From assembly GCA_025455345.1 (NCBI GenBank), contig JALOMS010000337.1, forward strand, positions 1 through 6,853: DNA of 6,853 nt, read 5' to 3'. The notes beneath the pieces were generated by a model. The model saw only the letters and a list, made by a program, of their open reading frames with translations. It was not told the origin of the DNA and ran no database searches. The DNA is from Thermoflexibacter sp. GTDB taxonomy: Bacteria; Bacteroidota; Bacteroidia; Cytophagales; Thermoflexibacteraceae. The position numbers and the translations under genes were made by a program. Below, piece after piece: positions 1-6,505 of the stretch (positions are counted from its first letter, which is position 1; every line of letters starts with the position of its first letter).

Positions 1-3
1 AAT

Positions 4-1023
4 TTAAAACCGTACACAAAAATAATGCTTTAAAGTTTTGCAAAATTGCGTGTAAAAACAAGTATCATTTTTTACACAAAAATTCAGAATTTTCTTCCCT
101 ATGTGAAATATAGAGTAGTTTTTTAATCTGTCTTTTCTAACTATTTTAGGTAAAATATCTTTAAATAAAGGCTTAGCAAGCCCTATAATAAAGCACAGGC
201 AAAAAGCAATTACCACCAAAATAAGTAAATTGTGTAATATTGCTGGGTTTTTAATTCTGGTCTTATGAATATTAAATCCTCTGGATTTTAAGTCAGAAAA
301 AAGGGTTTCTATGCCCCATCTCTTTTGATAATAGACCATCATCTCTTTTGCCCATGCTAAATTAGAAAGCAGATAAATAGGCTCTTTCTCTCTCTTTTCA
401 TGCCATACTAATACATTCACACACCCTTTGTATTGTTTACCTATACCACAATTTTCAACTAACAAATGACCTATTTGAGTATCTACATATAGCTCACCTA
501 AGGTATATCTATCACATTTTGTGTCCTCTATGAGTGTATTTTTTGCTGTTCTCAATACATAAGACCAACCTTGCTCACTAGCATATTCTTGTAAGTCCCA
601 CGAATCAAACTCTCCATCACCTAACAAAATTACCTTTGAGCAAGTAGGTAGTAGGGCTTTTACTTGTTGAAGTAAACACAAATGGTCAGTGATGGAAAAG
701 TGTCCCTTATTTCCTTGTTTGACTAACCAAACCAAGGGCATACTACGCTTGCCCAATACCACTGAAAGCATTAATGCCCCACAATTCTTTCCTAAGTCTG
801 TTCCATCTATGACCAAGACTAATTCTGCTCTTTTTTGTGCTATTCCTGCTAACAAGGCACGAATAAAGGGGAAAAATAATAGCTCACAATCCGTATATTT
901 GCTTTGTAAAAAGCGTTTCACTTGCTTGACACGACTTTCTTGGTCAGTTTGAGAAGGCAGACCTGCACCGATTGATTCTAAGCTACTTTCTCCTTGTTTG
1001 ACCAGAGAATAGACATAACGCAC
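4..1023 (-). CDS. IS4-family DDE transposase
   Basis: DDE (RNase H-fold) transposase that would cut and join the ends of its own element. In the 339-residue frame from a GTG at 1023, the first catalytic Asp is in VIDGTD (D73), the second in LLGDGEFDS (D136), and the Glu is in YQKRWGIETLFSDLK, giving Y232-R235-E239-K246, a perfect IS4 YREK spacing. The GTG start is probably not the true N-terminus. The frame stays open upstream to 1101 with plausible transposase sequence (SLFKFYSVVKKSDSSRIEKL, 20 residues) but no good start codon. An ATG at 1109 in another frame joins it through a run of seven A residues, giving a protein of about 368 residues. The C-terminus reads through the left inverted repeat, and the TAA stop (4-6) uses flanking bases if the IS ends at 6. 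Catalytic residues look intact; activity depends on how the frame is joined. Confidence 0.88.
   Translation of the reverse strand: MRYVYSLVKQGESSLESIGAGLPSQTDQESRVKQVKRFLQSKYTDCELLFFPFIRALLAGIAQKRAELVLVIDGTDLGKNCGALMLSVVLGKRSMPLVWLVKQGNKGHFSITDHLCLLQQVKALLPTCSKVILLGDGEFDSWDLQEYASEQGWSYVLRTAKNTLIEDTKCDRYTLGELYVDTQIGHLLVENCGIGKQYKGCVNVLVWHEKREKEPIYLLSNLAWAKEMMVYYQKRWGIETLFSDLKSRGFNIHKTRIKNPAILHNLLILVVIAFCLCFIIGLAKPLFKDILPKIVRKDRLKNYSIFHIGKKILNFCVKNDTCFYTQFCKTLKHYFCVRF
6..20. repeat. IS left terminal inverted repeat
   Basis: AAAACCGTACACAAA, the exact reverse complement of bases 1212-1226. It overlaps the last codons of the transposase, whose C-terminal residues CVRF are encoded by the repeat itself. 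Confidence 0.85.
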
Positions 1024-1031
1024 TAATTTTT

Positions 1032-1109
1032 CTATACGTGAACTATCTGATTTTTTAACAACAGAATAAAACTTGAATAGACTTTTTTTATATCTTTGTA
1101 ACTAAGCAT
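1032..1109 (-). other. Short leader ORF joined to transposase by a possible -1 frameshift at A-AAA-AAA
   Basis: On the minus strand an ATG at 1109-1107 opens a 25-codon frame starting MLSYKDIKK and ending at TAG (1034-1032). After ATA the message reads A AAA AAA G (bases 1089-1083), a classic slippery heptamer in the correct phase. A -1 shift there continues in the transposase frame as SLFKFYSVVKK..., which reads as a natural IS4-type N-terminus. This is either programmed frameshifting or transcriptional slippage, or simply loss of one A from an original run of eight. No clear stimulatory stem was seen downstream. IS4-family elements usually have one unbroken ORF, which favours mutation. The frame relationship is seen directly; the mechanism is inferred. 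Confidence 0.5.
1091..1098 (+). promoter_or_regulatory. Candidate outward -7 element from the IS into the caspase-like gene
   Basis: TATCTTTG matches TAnnTTTG and lies 18 bp before the ATG at 1117. A TTG at 1073-1075 is upstream, but the gap of 15 bp is shorter than the usual spacing. If active, the IS would drive the downstream caspase-like ORF. Motif is seen; activity is inferred. Confidence 0.35.
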
Positions 1110-1116
1110 AGGAAAT

Positions 1117-1935
1117 ATGGTTAATGTGATTTGGTCATTACAAAAGCGGAGTGCCGCCCAATTATATATCCTGTGCTTTTTTCCAAATTTACAAGTATTA
1201 ACCTATTTTTATTTGTGTACGGTTTTGAAAGGTTTTGTAAATCCAAATCCTCAAAAAACAGAGAAAAAATTGTCTTTACTTATCTTTAATACAGATTACA
1301 AAAATGACACAACTCTCAAAGGAGCATTGGATTATGGAGATAGCCTAAAATCTGTTCTAACTGATATTGGATTTGAGGTTATTCTTTACAAAAATATAGG
1401 TAGCAGAGCAGGATTAATAAGAGTTATAGATTCTGTACATACTATATCAAATTCAGAAAATTATAAATATACCCTATTTTATTACTTTGGACACGGTATT
1501 AATCTAAACTCCAATCATTATTTAGTGCCAACAGATTTTAATGTTGAACAATTATCTAATGAGGTGATTATAAATAATTTTTACAATATAAATGGTTTAT
1601 TACGCGAAAATCATCAAATAGAAAAGTCTTGTAATATATTTGTAATTGATGCCTGTAGGAATGGAGTTAATCCTAATATTTCACCCCCTTCTTTAGGAAT
1701 AAAATCAGCAGACGGGGCAGGGACTATTATTTTTTACAGTACACGTGATAAAAAAAAGGCATATCAGCCTTATTTTACTCCGACTTTTATTAAATGTTTC
1801 AGAGAAATGAAGCAAGAAGAAGAATTGATTGATGTATTCAAAAAAATCCAACAAAATGTAAAAAATATGTCTGATGGAAATCAGAAACCTCAAATAGACC
1901 CAGACTACAGTGAAAAAATTTTCTTGAAACATTAG
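1117..1935 (+). CDS. Caspase-fold (C14-like) cysteine protease, 5' end replaced by IS sequence
   Basis: The 272-residue ORF contains a single caspase-like domain from about residue 51 to the end. The first strand is KKLSLLIFNTDYKND, the catalytic His is in FYYFGHGI (H126) and the catalytic Cys in FVIDACRNG (C180). The spacing and hydrophobic strands are typical of bacterial caspase homologues. The C-terminal half (GAGTIIFYSTRDKKKAYQP, then TPTFIKCF and the terminal SEKIFLKH) looks complete. Residues 1-36 are encoded inside the IS and do not look like a protein domain; host sequence begins at codon 37-38 and no other Met occurs before the domain. The native start was therefore probably lost, and translation may begin at ATG 1117 or at a TTG at 1213 or 1225. 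Bacterial caspases often execute or activate cell death in defence systems, but no partner gene is visible here. It could be functional as a fusion, or a 5'-truncated remnant of a larger protein. Domain call firm; state of the gene uncertain. Confidence 0.8.
   Translation: MVNVIWSLQKRSAAQLYILCFFPNLQVLTYFYLCTVLKGFVNPNPQKTEKKLSLLIFNTDYKNDTTLKGALDYGDSLKSVLTDIGFEVILYKNIGSRAGLIRVIDSVHTISNSENYKYTLFYYFGHGINLNSNHYLVPTDFNVEQLSNEVIINNFYNINGLLRENHQIEKSCNIFVIDACRNGVNPNISPPSLGIKSADGAGTIIFYSTRDKKKAYQPYFTPTFIKCFREMKQEEELIDVFKKIQQNVKNMSDGNQKPQIDPDYSEKIFLKH
1184..1191 (-). promoter_or_regulatory. Candidate -7 element for the transposase
   Basis: On the minus strand bases 1191-1184 read TAAATTTG, a full match to the Bacteroidota -7 element TAnnTTTG, about 75 nt upstream of the ATG at 1109 and just inside the right inverted repeat. 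No convincing -33 TTG at the usual distance. Position suits transcription of the transposase. Confidence 0.35.
1212..1226. repeat. IS right terminal inverted repeat
   Basis: TTTGTGTACGGTTTT, the exact reverse complement of bases 6-20. It lies inside the open reading frame of the caspase-like gene and marks the IS/host junction in codon 37 of that frame. Confidence 0.85.
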
Positions 1936-1951
1936 TTATAAAAAATGAGCT

Positions 1952-2023
1952 AAGTGATTCATACTTACAATCATTTCAGTGATATAAGATTCTAAAATCT
2001 TACATTTTGGTTTCTCAAAACCA
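1952..2023 (+). other. Three successive small inverted repeats after the caspase-like gene
   Basis: AAGTGATT/AATCATTT (1952-1959 with 1969-1976, one G-U pair in RNA), TAAGATT-CTAA-AATCTTA (1985-2002) and TGGTTT-CTCA-AAACCA (2008-2023) can each fold as short hairpins. No strong T tract follows, so a factor-independent terminator is only one possibility. The rest of the 181-bp gap (1936-2116) holds the recG promoter candidate and no gene. Confidence 0.3.
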
Positions 2024-2079
2024 TAAACCTATTTTTCGGTTAAAAACAACTAATAATACAAAAAAATAAAACAATTCCT

Positions 2080-2087
2080 TACCTTTG
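2080..2087 (+). promoter_or_regulatory. Promoter -7 element for recG
   Basis: TACCTTTG is an exact match to the Bacteroidota TAnnTTTG element and lies 30 bp before the proposed TTG start, giving a short leader of roughly 20-25 nt. No clear -33 TTG at the expected distance. It supports both the recG start and the assignment to Bacteroidota. Confidence 0.5.
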
Positions 2088-2116
2088 CAAACAACTCATA
2101 ACTAATTACTTATCGC

Positions 2117-4225
2117 TTGCAAAACAGTTTCTTCGATACAAAAATAGAGTACCTCAAAGGCGTGGGGACACAGAAAGCAAACCTGCTCGGTTTGGAATTG
2201 CAACTATTTACCTACGGCGACCTACTCACGCACTACCCTTTTCGGCACGAAGACCGCACCAAGTTTTACGACATTGGCGAGATTACTGAAGACTATCCTT
2301 ATGTGCAGTTGAAGGGTAAAATCACTGATATACAATTACTTGGAAGTAGTGATAAGAAAAAAAGACTTTCTGCAAAACTGGAAGATAGTACAGGCATTGT
2401 AGAGTTGGTTTGGTTTCAGGGAATCCAGTGGGTACAGCCCAAGCTAAAACGTGGCTATGAGTACATTGTTTTTGGGAAGCCGCAACTTTTTGGCAAAATT
2501 TTCAACATTGCTCACCCCGAAATTGAGTTGTTTTTAGAGCATAAAACGCCCGAAACCGCGCTTTCGCCTGTCTATCCTTCTACGGTCAAGTTGCAAAAAC
2601 GCTTTTTAGATAGCAAGGGAATAGGTATTTTAGTGAAAAACCTCTTGGAAATCTGCTATGACAAAATTCCAGAAACGCTTTCTAATGAACTCATAGAAAA
2701 GTACAAGTTTATCCCTAAAAATGAGGCGATTAAGCAAATGCACTTCCCAAAAAGTCCCAAGACTTTGCACCAAGCAGTGAGAAGGCTAAAATTTGAGGAG
2801 TTTTTCTTTATTCAGTTAAAACTGCTTTGGCAAAAAACGGTTCGCAAGCACACGCACCAAGGGCAAATCCTGAAATCTACCGCTATTCTTACTGATTTTT
2901 ACAACAATCACTTGCCATTTGACCTCACCAATGCCCAAAAGCGCGTGATAAAGGAAATTTACAAGGATTTGTGCAGTGGCAAGCAGATGAATCGCCTCTT
3001 GCAAGGTGATGTGGGCAGTGGCAAGACGATGGTTGCTTTTATTTGTATGCTCATTGCGATTGCCAATGACGCACAGGCTTGCCTGATGGCTCCTACGGAA
3101 ATCTTGGCTGACCAGCACTACAAAGGGCTGAAAGAATATGCCGACAAAATGAAAATTACCATTGCCAAACTCACAGGCTCGTCCAAGACTTCCGAGCGCA
3201 AGGTAATCCACGAAATGCTCAGGAATGGCGATTTGAAGATTATCATTGGCACGCACGCACTCATAGAGGAGGAAGTCATGTTCCACAACTTGGGCTTGTG
3301 CGTGATAGACGAACAGCACCGCTTTGGCGTGGCGCAACGGGCGGCTTTGTGGAAAAAGAACGAAAGGAAAGAACTTCCGCCGCCTCACGTCTTGGTAATG
3401 ACTGCGACCCCGATTCCGCGCACGTTGGCAATGACGCTGTACGGAGATTTGGACGTTTCTACCATTGACGAACTCCCCGCAGGCAGAAAACCTATCCAAA
3501 CCATGCACTTTTATGACGCTAACCGCTTGAAAGTCTTTGGTTTCCTGAAAAAGCAAATAGAGCTTGGAAGGCAAGTTTATATTGTCTATCCACTCATAGA
3601 GGAGTCGGAAGCACTGGACTACAAAAACCTCATGGACGGCTTTGAGAGCATTAGCAGAGCATTTCCAGAGTACCCTATCAGCATTGTGCATGGGCAAATG
3701 AAGCCCCAAGACAAGGACTTTGAAATGCAACGCTTTGTGAAAAATGAAACGAAAATCATGGTGGCTACGACTGTTATCGAGGTGGGTGTGAACGTTCCCA
3801 ATGCTTCCGTGATGGTGATAGAGGACGCACAACGCTTTGGACTCTCGCAACTGCACCAACTTCGCGGGCGCGTGGGGCGCGGGGCAGAGCAGTCTTACTG
3901 TATCTTGATGACGAATTATAAATTGAGCAAGGAAGGCAAAATACGTACAGAAACGATGGTTCGCACCAATAACGGCTTCGAGATTGCAGACATAGACCTG
4001 AAACTGCGGGGACCTGGCGACTTGGACGGTACGCAACAAAGTGGTGTGCTTGACCTCCGCCTCGGCGACATTGCCAAAGACCAAATCATCTTGCAAGAGG
4101 CGCGCAAAACTGCCGAAGAACTCTTGGACAAAGACCCCAACCTCTCTCTCCCCGAAAATGTCTTCATCAAGCGACACCTCACTTCCGTACAGCAAGGCGG
4201 CAAGGTGTGGAGCAGGATAAGTTAG
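2117..4225 (+). CDS. recG: ATP-dependent DNA helicase RecG
   Basis: RecG is a superfamily 2 helicase that remodels stalled replication forks and branch-migrates Holliday junctions. The order is an N-terminal segment (IEYLKGVGTQKA, about residues 10-21), an OB-fold wedge domain (about 60-140), then two helicase lobes. Motif I is LLQGDVGSGKT (K303), motif II is DEQH (398-401), motif III is TATPIPRTLA (429-438), motif VI is QLRGRVGRG (581-589). The TRG-type C-terminal region follows (ADIDLKLRGPGDLDGTQQSG) and the protein ends at KVWSRIS. At 702 residues it is full length. Start: TTG at 2117. An in-frame stop lies 18 bp upstream, no ATG is available, and the first residues align with how RecG proteins normally begin. 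Base composition is visibly more GC-rich than the genes on either side. The last 24 codons are duplicated downstream of the inserted operon, so this 3' end may be a hybrid. Confidence in the identity is very high. Confidence 0.97.
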   Translation: MQNSFFDTKIEYLKGVGTQKANLLGLELQLFTYGDLLTHYPFRHEDRTKFYDIGEITEDYPYVQLKGKITDIQLLGSSDKKKRLSAKLEDSTGIVELVWFQGIQWVQPKLKRGYEYIVFGKPQLFGKIFNIAHPEIELFLEHKTPETALSPVYPSTVKLQKRFLDSKGIGILVKNLLEICYDKIPETLSNELIEKYKFIPKNEAIKQMHFPKSPKTLHQAVRRLKFEEFFFIQLKLLWQKTVRKHTHQGQILKSTAILTDFYNNHLPFDLTNAQKRVIKEIYKDLCSGKQMNRLLQGDVGSGKTMVAFICMLIAIANDAQACLMAPTEILADQHYKGLKEYADKMKITIAKLTGSSKTSERKVIHEMLRNGDLKIIIGTHALIEEEVMFHNLGLCVIDEQHRFGVAQRAALWKKNERKELPPPHVLVMTATPIPRTLAMTLYGDLDVSTIDELPAGRKPIQTMHFYDANRLKVFGFLKKQIELGRQVYIVYPLIEESEALDYKNLMDGFESISRAFPEYPISIVHGQMKPQDKDFEMQRFVKNETKIMVATTVIEVGVNVPNASVMVIEDAQRFGLSQLHQLRGRVGRGAEQSYCILMTNYKLSKEGKIRTETMVRTNNGFEIADIDLKLRGPGDLDGTQQSGVLDLRLGDIAKDQIILQEARKTAEELLDKDPNLSLPENVFIKRHLTSVQQGGKVWSRIS
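4154..4225 (+). repeat. Direct repeat copy 1: 3' end of recG
   Basis: The last 24 codons of recG, stop included (PENV... to WSRIS, starting from the E codon). It matches 6429-6500 at 66 of 72 positions in the same frame, exactly 2275 bp apart. Weaker in-frame similarity extends about 20 bp further upstream (KDPNLSLP against KNQPLSSP). Confidence 0.95.
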
Positions 4226-4242
4226 AAAAAACAGATAGAATA

Positions 4243-4274
4243 TTTGATAAATAATTTTTTATTCCTCTAATTTG
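4243..4274 (+). promoter_or_regulatory. Weak promoter candidate for the ATPase/RloB operon
   Basis: TTTG (4243-4246) is followed after 21 bp by TAATTTG (4268-4274). This resembles the TTTG/TAnnTTTG promoter, but the -7 box is one base short. The operon needs its own promoter or readthrough from recG. Weak support. Confidence 0.25.
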
Positions 4275-4317
4275 TTATAAAATTACGATTTATTCGTAAA
4301 AAATAGGAGTTTTATAA
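4275..4317 (+). promoter_or_regulatory. Nested inverted repeats just before the ATPase gene
   Basis: An inner perfect hairpin TTACGA-TTTAT-TCGTAA (4283-4299) is enclosed by an outer pair TTATAAAA (4275-4282) and TTTTATAA (4310-4317). The structure ends 9 bp before the ATG at 4327 and includes an AGGAG (4305-4309) that is too far (17 bp) to be a normal ribosome site. It could be an operator, a leader RNA structure, or a chance product of AT-rich DNA. Confidence 0.35.
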
Positions 4318-4326
4318 TTCAAAATA

Positions 4327-5715
4327 ATGCTAATACGTTTTAATATTACGAATTTTCTGTCATTTAATACAGATATTGAGTTTTCCATGATAGCTCAACA
4401 GAAAAAGCCCCTGCCCGCGCAGATGATAGAAAACAAGAGTGGTATAGATATTCTGAAGGCAGGAATTATCTATGGCGCAAATGCCTCTGGCAAATCTAAC
4501 TTGGTCAAAGCATTGGGTTTTATGAAAGAGGTAGTAGTCAATGGATTGAAAGAAACGCTTACATTTAACAAACATTTTCGCCTCGAAAAAGGAAATAATA
4601 ATAAGCCCTCTCTCTTTGAAATAGAGTTTCAATATCAGAATAAAATCTATAACTATGGTTTTGCTATCATCTTGTCTAAAAAAATCATCGTAGAAGAATG
4701 GCTTTACGAACTCAATAAAAATAGCCAAACGCCTATTTTTGAAAGGCAAAGAGATGACAATGGAAACATAAAACTCGATATCCCTCTAAAATTTGGGAAA
4801 GGTAAAAAAAATGAGAATAATAAACTTCGTTTAGAGTTGATAGGGGAAAACTTGTCTGATAATGAGCTATTTTTAACAGAGGTCGCTGAAAAAAATACAA
4901 AGAATATTCCCCAAGCACAATCTCTTTTAGATGTCTATAAATGGTTTGATGATGTATTGATGATTATTTTTCCTCATTCAAAGTTTGGTGGAATAGATTA
5001 TATAGGTGATAGCAATGAAATGACCCAAATTTTCTGTAAATTTTTAGACATATTCAATACAGGAATTAATGGACTGGAAAGCAAGTTATTAGATTTTGAA
5101 AAAACCTTGTCTTATCTGCCTAATGAAATAAAAGATGAAATATTAAAGACACTTCAAAATAATGAAGGTGAACATACTATTTTCGAGATTAATGGAGAAC
5201 CTTACATCACTCACAAAGACGAAAACAGTAATTTTAAGATTAAAAAGCTAATGACTAAGCACCGAATCAAAGAGAGTGAAGATTATGAGCTTTTTGAAAT
5301 TAATCGGGAAGAATCGGACGGGACAAGACGGATTTTTGATTTTTTTCCTGCCTTACTTATGCTTGCCAATCAAGAAAGTATTTTTGTGATTGATGAAATA
5401 GACAGAAGTTTGCACCCTATCCTTACTAAAAATATTGTTGATTTGTTCTTAAAAAACACAGCAGGTATTCCAAGCCAGCTAATTGTAACTACACACGAAT
5501 CGAGCCTACTCGACCTCAATTTTATTCGCAAAGACGAGATTTGGTTTATGGAGAAAAATGAAATTGGAGAATCTAATCTCTATTCCTTAGATGAGTTTAA
5601 ACCAAGAGCAGACAGAATGCAAATTAGGAAAGATTATTTGTTGGGCAGATTTGGGGCTATTCCCTTCATTGCCAACATAGAAGACTTAGGCTGGTTAAAA
5701 ACTGAAAATGAATAG
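4327..5715 (+). CDS. AAA15/ABC-type ATPase, RloA/AbiLi-like, of a two-gene defence module
   Basis: SMC/ABC-like ATPase of 462 residues. It opens with LIRFNITNFLSF, typical of this class. The Walker A is YGANASGKSN (50-58, K56), the ABC-type signature region is REESDGTRR (327-335), the Walker B is IFVIDEIDRSLHP (D356, E357) and the switch His is in IVTTHES (H390). The C-terminal YLLGRFGAIPFI (438-449) recurs in AbiLi/RloA-like proteins, from memory of the family. The middle (about 150-325) is the variable insertion expected between the two ATPase halves. No membrane segments. It is followed after 3 nt by an RloB-like gene, so the two are surely co-transcribed. By analogy with PARIS (AriA/AriB) and AbiL, the ATPase probably senses infection and holds or releases the partner effector; this role is inferred. 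Codon and base use is much more AT-rich than recG, consistent with transfer. Identity as ATPase certain; specific system name probable. Confidence 0.9.
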   Translation: MLIRFNITNFLSFNTDIEFSMIAQQKKPLPAQMIENKSGIDILKAGIIYGANASGKSNLVKALGFMKEVVVNGLKETLTFNKHFRLEKGNNNKPSLFEIEFQYQNKIYNYGFAIILSKKIIVEEWLYELNKNSQTPIFERQRDDNGNIKLDIPLKFGKGKKNENNKLRLELIGENLSDNELFLTEVAEKNTKNIPQAQSLLDVYKWFDDVLMIIFPHSKFGGIDYIGDSNEMTQIFCKFLDIFNTGINGLESKLLDFEKTLSYLPNEIKDEILKTLQNNEGEHTIFEINGEPYITHKDENSNFKIKKLMTKHRIKESEDYELFEINREESDGTRRIFDFFPALLMLANQESIFVIDEIDRSLHPILTKNIVDLFLKNTAGIPSQLIVTTHESSLLDLNFIRKDEIWFMEKNEIGESNLYSLDEFKPRADRMQIRKDYLLGRFGAIPFIANIEDLGWLKTENE

Positions 5716-5718
5716 TTT

Positions 5719-6405
5719 ATGCTAAGATTGAGAACACCAAAATCTTTTGGAGAGCGGAAAAATAAATCAAATACACGTTTCCCCAATCGTGTGTTTGTCA
5801 TTGCTTGCGAAGGGAAAACAGAAGAAACATACTTTAAGGCACTCGATAAGCCTCAATATCGCATTTATGTAAAGAGTGAAAACATACAAGTGGAAGTCTT
5901 GGAAAAGCAAGATGAGAAAGATACCAAGAGCTTTCCTACTCATGTCATTGCGTTATTAGAAGAATATCAAGAATACTATGGTGCTGATAATGAAGAACTT
6001 TGGCTTGTTATAGATAGAGATAAACAAAATCTGAGCAAAAAGCAATTGGAGGAAATCATCTCTAAGTGTGGGCAGAAAAACTACAATATCGCATTGAGTA
6101 ACCCTTGCTTTGAACTATGGTTGTTATTGCACGTCAAAGACTTAGCAACGTACTCAACAGAAGAATTAGATAGTATCAAACAAAATAAAAAAGAGAGAGC
6201 AAAAAGTAAAAAAAGATTTTTAGAAAAAGAATTGTCAAAATTGCTCGATGGATACAAAAAAGAGAAAATCCAACCTGAAAAGTTTTTACCTTACCTCAAT
6301 TTGGCAATAAAGCAAGCAAAATCGCTCCCTTTAAAAGCAGATTTAAGCACTGTTGATGACTTTGGAACGACAGTATATGTTTTGGTAGAGAAAATCGCTT
6401 ATTAA
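5719..6405 (+). CDS. RloB/AbiLii-like protein, predicted Toprim-type effector
   Basis: Protein of 228 residues matching the RloB pattern. NRVFVIACEGKTEETYF (23-39) supplies the conserved Glu (E31) after a hydrophobic strand, LWLVIDRDK (94-102) supplies D99 and D101, and ALSNPCFELWLLLHV (125-139) is the hallmark RloB block. The C-terminal DDFGTTVYVLVEKI is also typical. A Glu followed by a DxD is the metal-binding layout of Toprim folds, so a nuclease role is plausible but not shown by sequence alone. A Lys/Glu-rich helical stretch lies at 153-186. The start ATG is 3 nt after the ATPase stop, implying translational coupling. The stop (6403-6405) abuts the second recG 3' fragment, so the end of this gene marks the edge of the cassette. 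Known relatives: RloB of Campylobacter restriction-linked loci and AbiLii of the lactococcal AbiL system. Confidence 0.87.
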   Translation: MLRLRTPKSFGERKNKSNTRFPNRVFVIACEGKTEETYFKALDKPQYRIYVKSENIQVEVLEKQDEKDTKSFPTHVIALLEEYQEYYGADNEELWLVIDRDKQNLSKKQLEEIISKCGQKNYNIALSNPCFELWLLLHVKDLATYSTEELDSIKQNKKERAKSKKRFLEKELSKLLDGYKKEKIQPEKFLPYLNLAIKQAKSLPLKADLSTVDDFGTTVYVLVEKIAY

Positions 6406-6500
6406 AAAACCAACCTCTCTCCTCCCCTGAAAATATCTTCATCAAACGCCACCTCACCTCCGTACAGCAGGGCGGCAAGGTGTGGAGTAGGATAAGTTAG
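6406..6500 (+). pseudogene. recG: Duplicated 3' fragment of recG (direct repeat copy 2 at 6429-6500)
   Basis: In frame, bases 6405-6500 read KNQPLSSPENIFIKRH... to VWSRIS and stop, the C-terminus of RecG. Over the last 72 nt there are six differences from copy 1. Five are synonymous third-base changes (AAG/AAA, CGA/CGC, ACT/ACC, CAA/CAG, AGC/AGT) and one is GTC to ATC, Val to Ile. Such a pattern means the two copies diverged as coding sequence in separate functional recG genes, not by decay after a local duplication. The similarity fades at the RloB stop codon. The fragment has no start or helicase motifs and is not a gene; it marks the right-hand junction of the inserted cassette. Confidence 0.93.
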
Positions 6501-6505
6501 CAACT

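Larger units (their letters stand above)
6..1226 (-). mobile_element. IS4-family insertion sequence, about 1.22 kb
   Basis: The element is bounded by a perfect 15-bp inverted repeat (AAAACCGTACACAAA at 6-20, its reverse complement at 1212-1226) and carries one transposase on the minus strand. Allowing one mismatch, the repeat could extend to 3/1229, so the exact ends are uncertain by about 3 bp. Only 5 bp of left flank are in the window and they do not match the right flank (GAAAGG...), so a target-site duplication cannot be tested. The transposase carries the Y-(2)-R-(3)-E-(6)-K signature of the IS4 family. The right end lies inside the reading frame of the neighbouring caspase-like gene, so this copy seems to have landed in or at the start of that gene. 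Family call firm; subgroup unknown. Confidence 0.85.

Noticed and set aside
1..1240. Target-site duplication for the IS
   Set aside because: Only 5 bp of left flank are available (AATTT) and they do not match the right flank GAAAGG; it cannot be judged within this window.
2816..4195. Long open frame (459 codons) on the minus strand opposite recG
   Set aside because: It is a shadow of recG codon usage. The plus strand has all RecG helicase motifs, and the antisense translation shows no recognisable domain.
4226..4262. Intrinsic terminator after recG (T run at 4255-4260)
   Set aside because: The T run is preceded only by a weak 5-bp AT stem (ATAAA/TTTAT), not enough to call a terminator.
4226..6405. 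A recombinase or second insertion sequence explaining the cassette
   Set aside because: The two genes fill the interval, and no integrase or transposase motif or terminal inverted repeat was found at its edges.
6296..6478. Minus-strand ORF starting MPPCCTEVR, with a near twin at 3916-4203
   Set aside because: Both are antisense to the two recG 3' ends. Their similarity only reflects the duplicated recG sequence.
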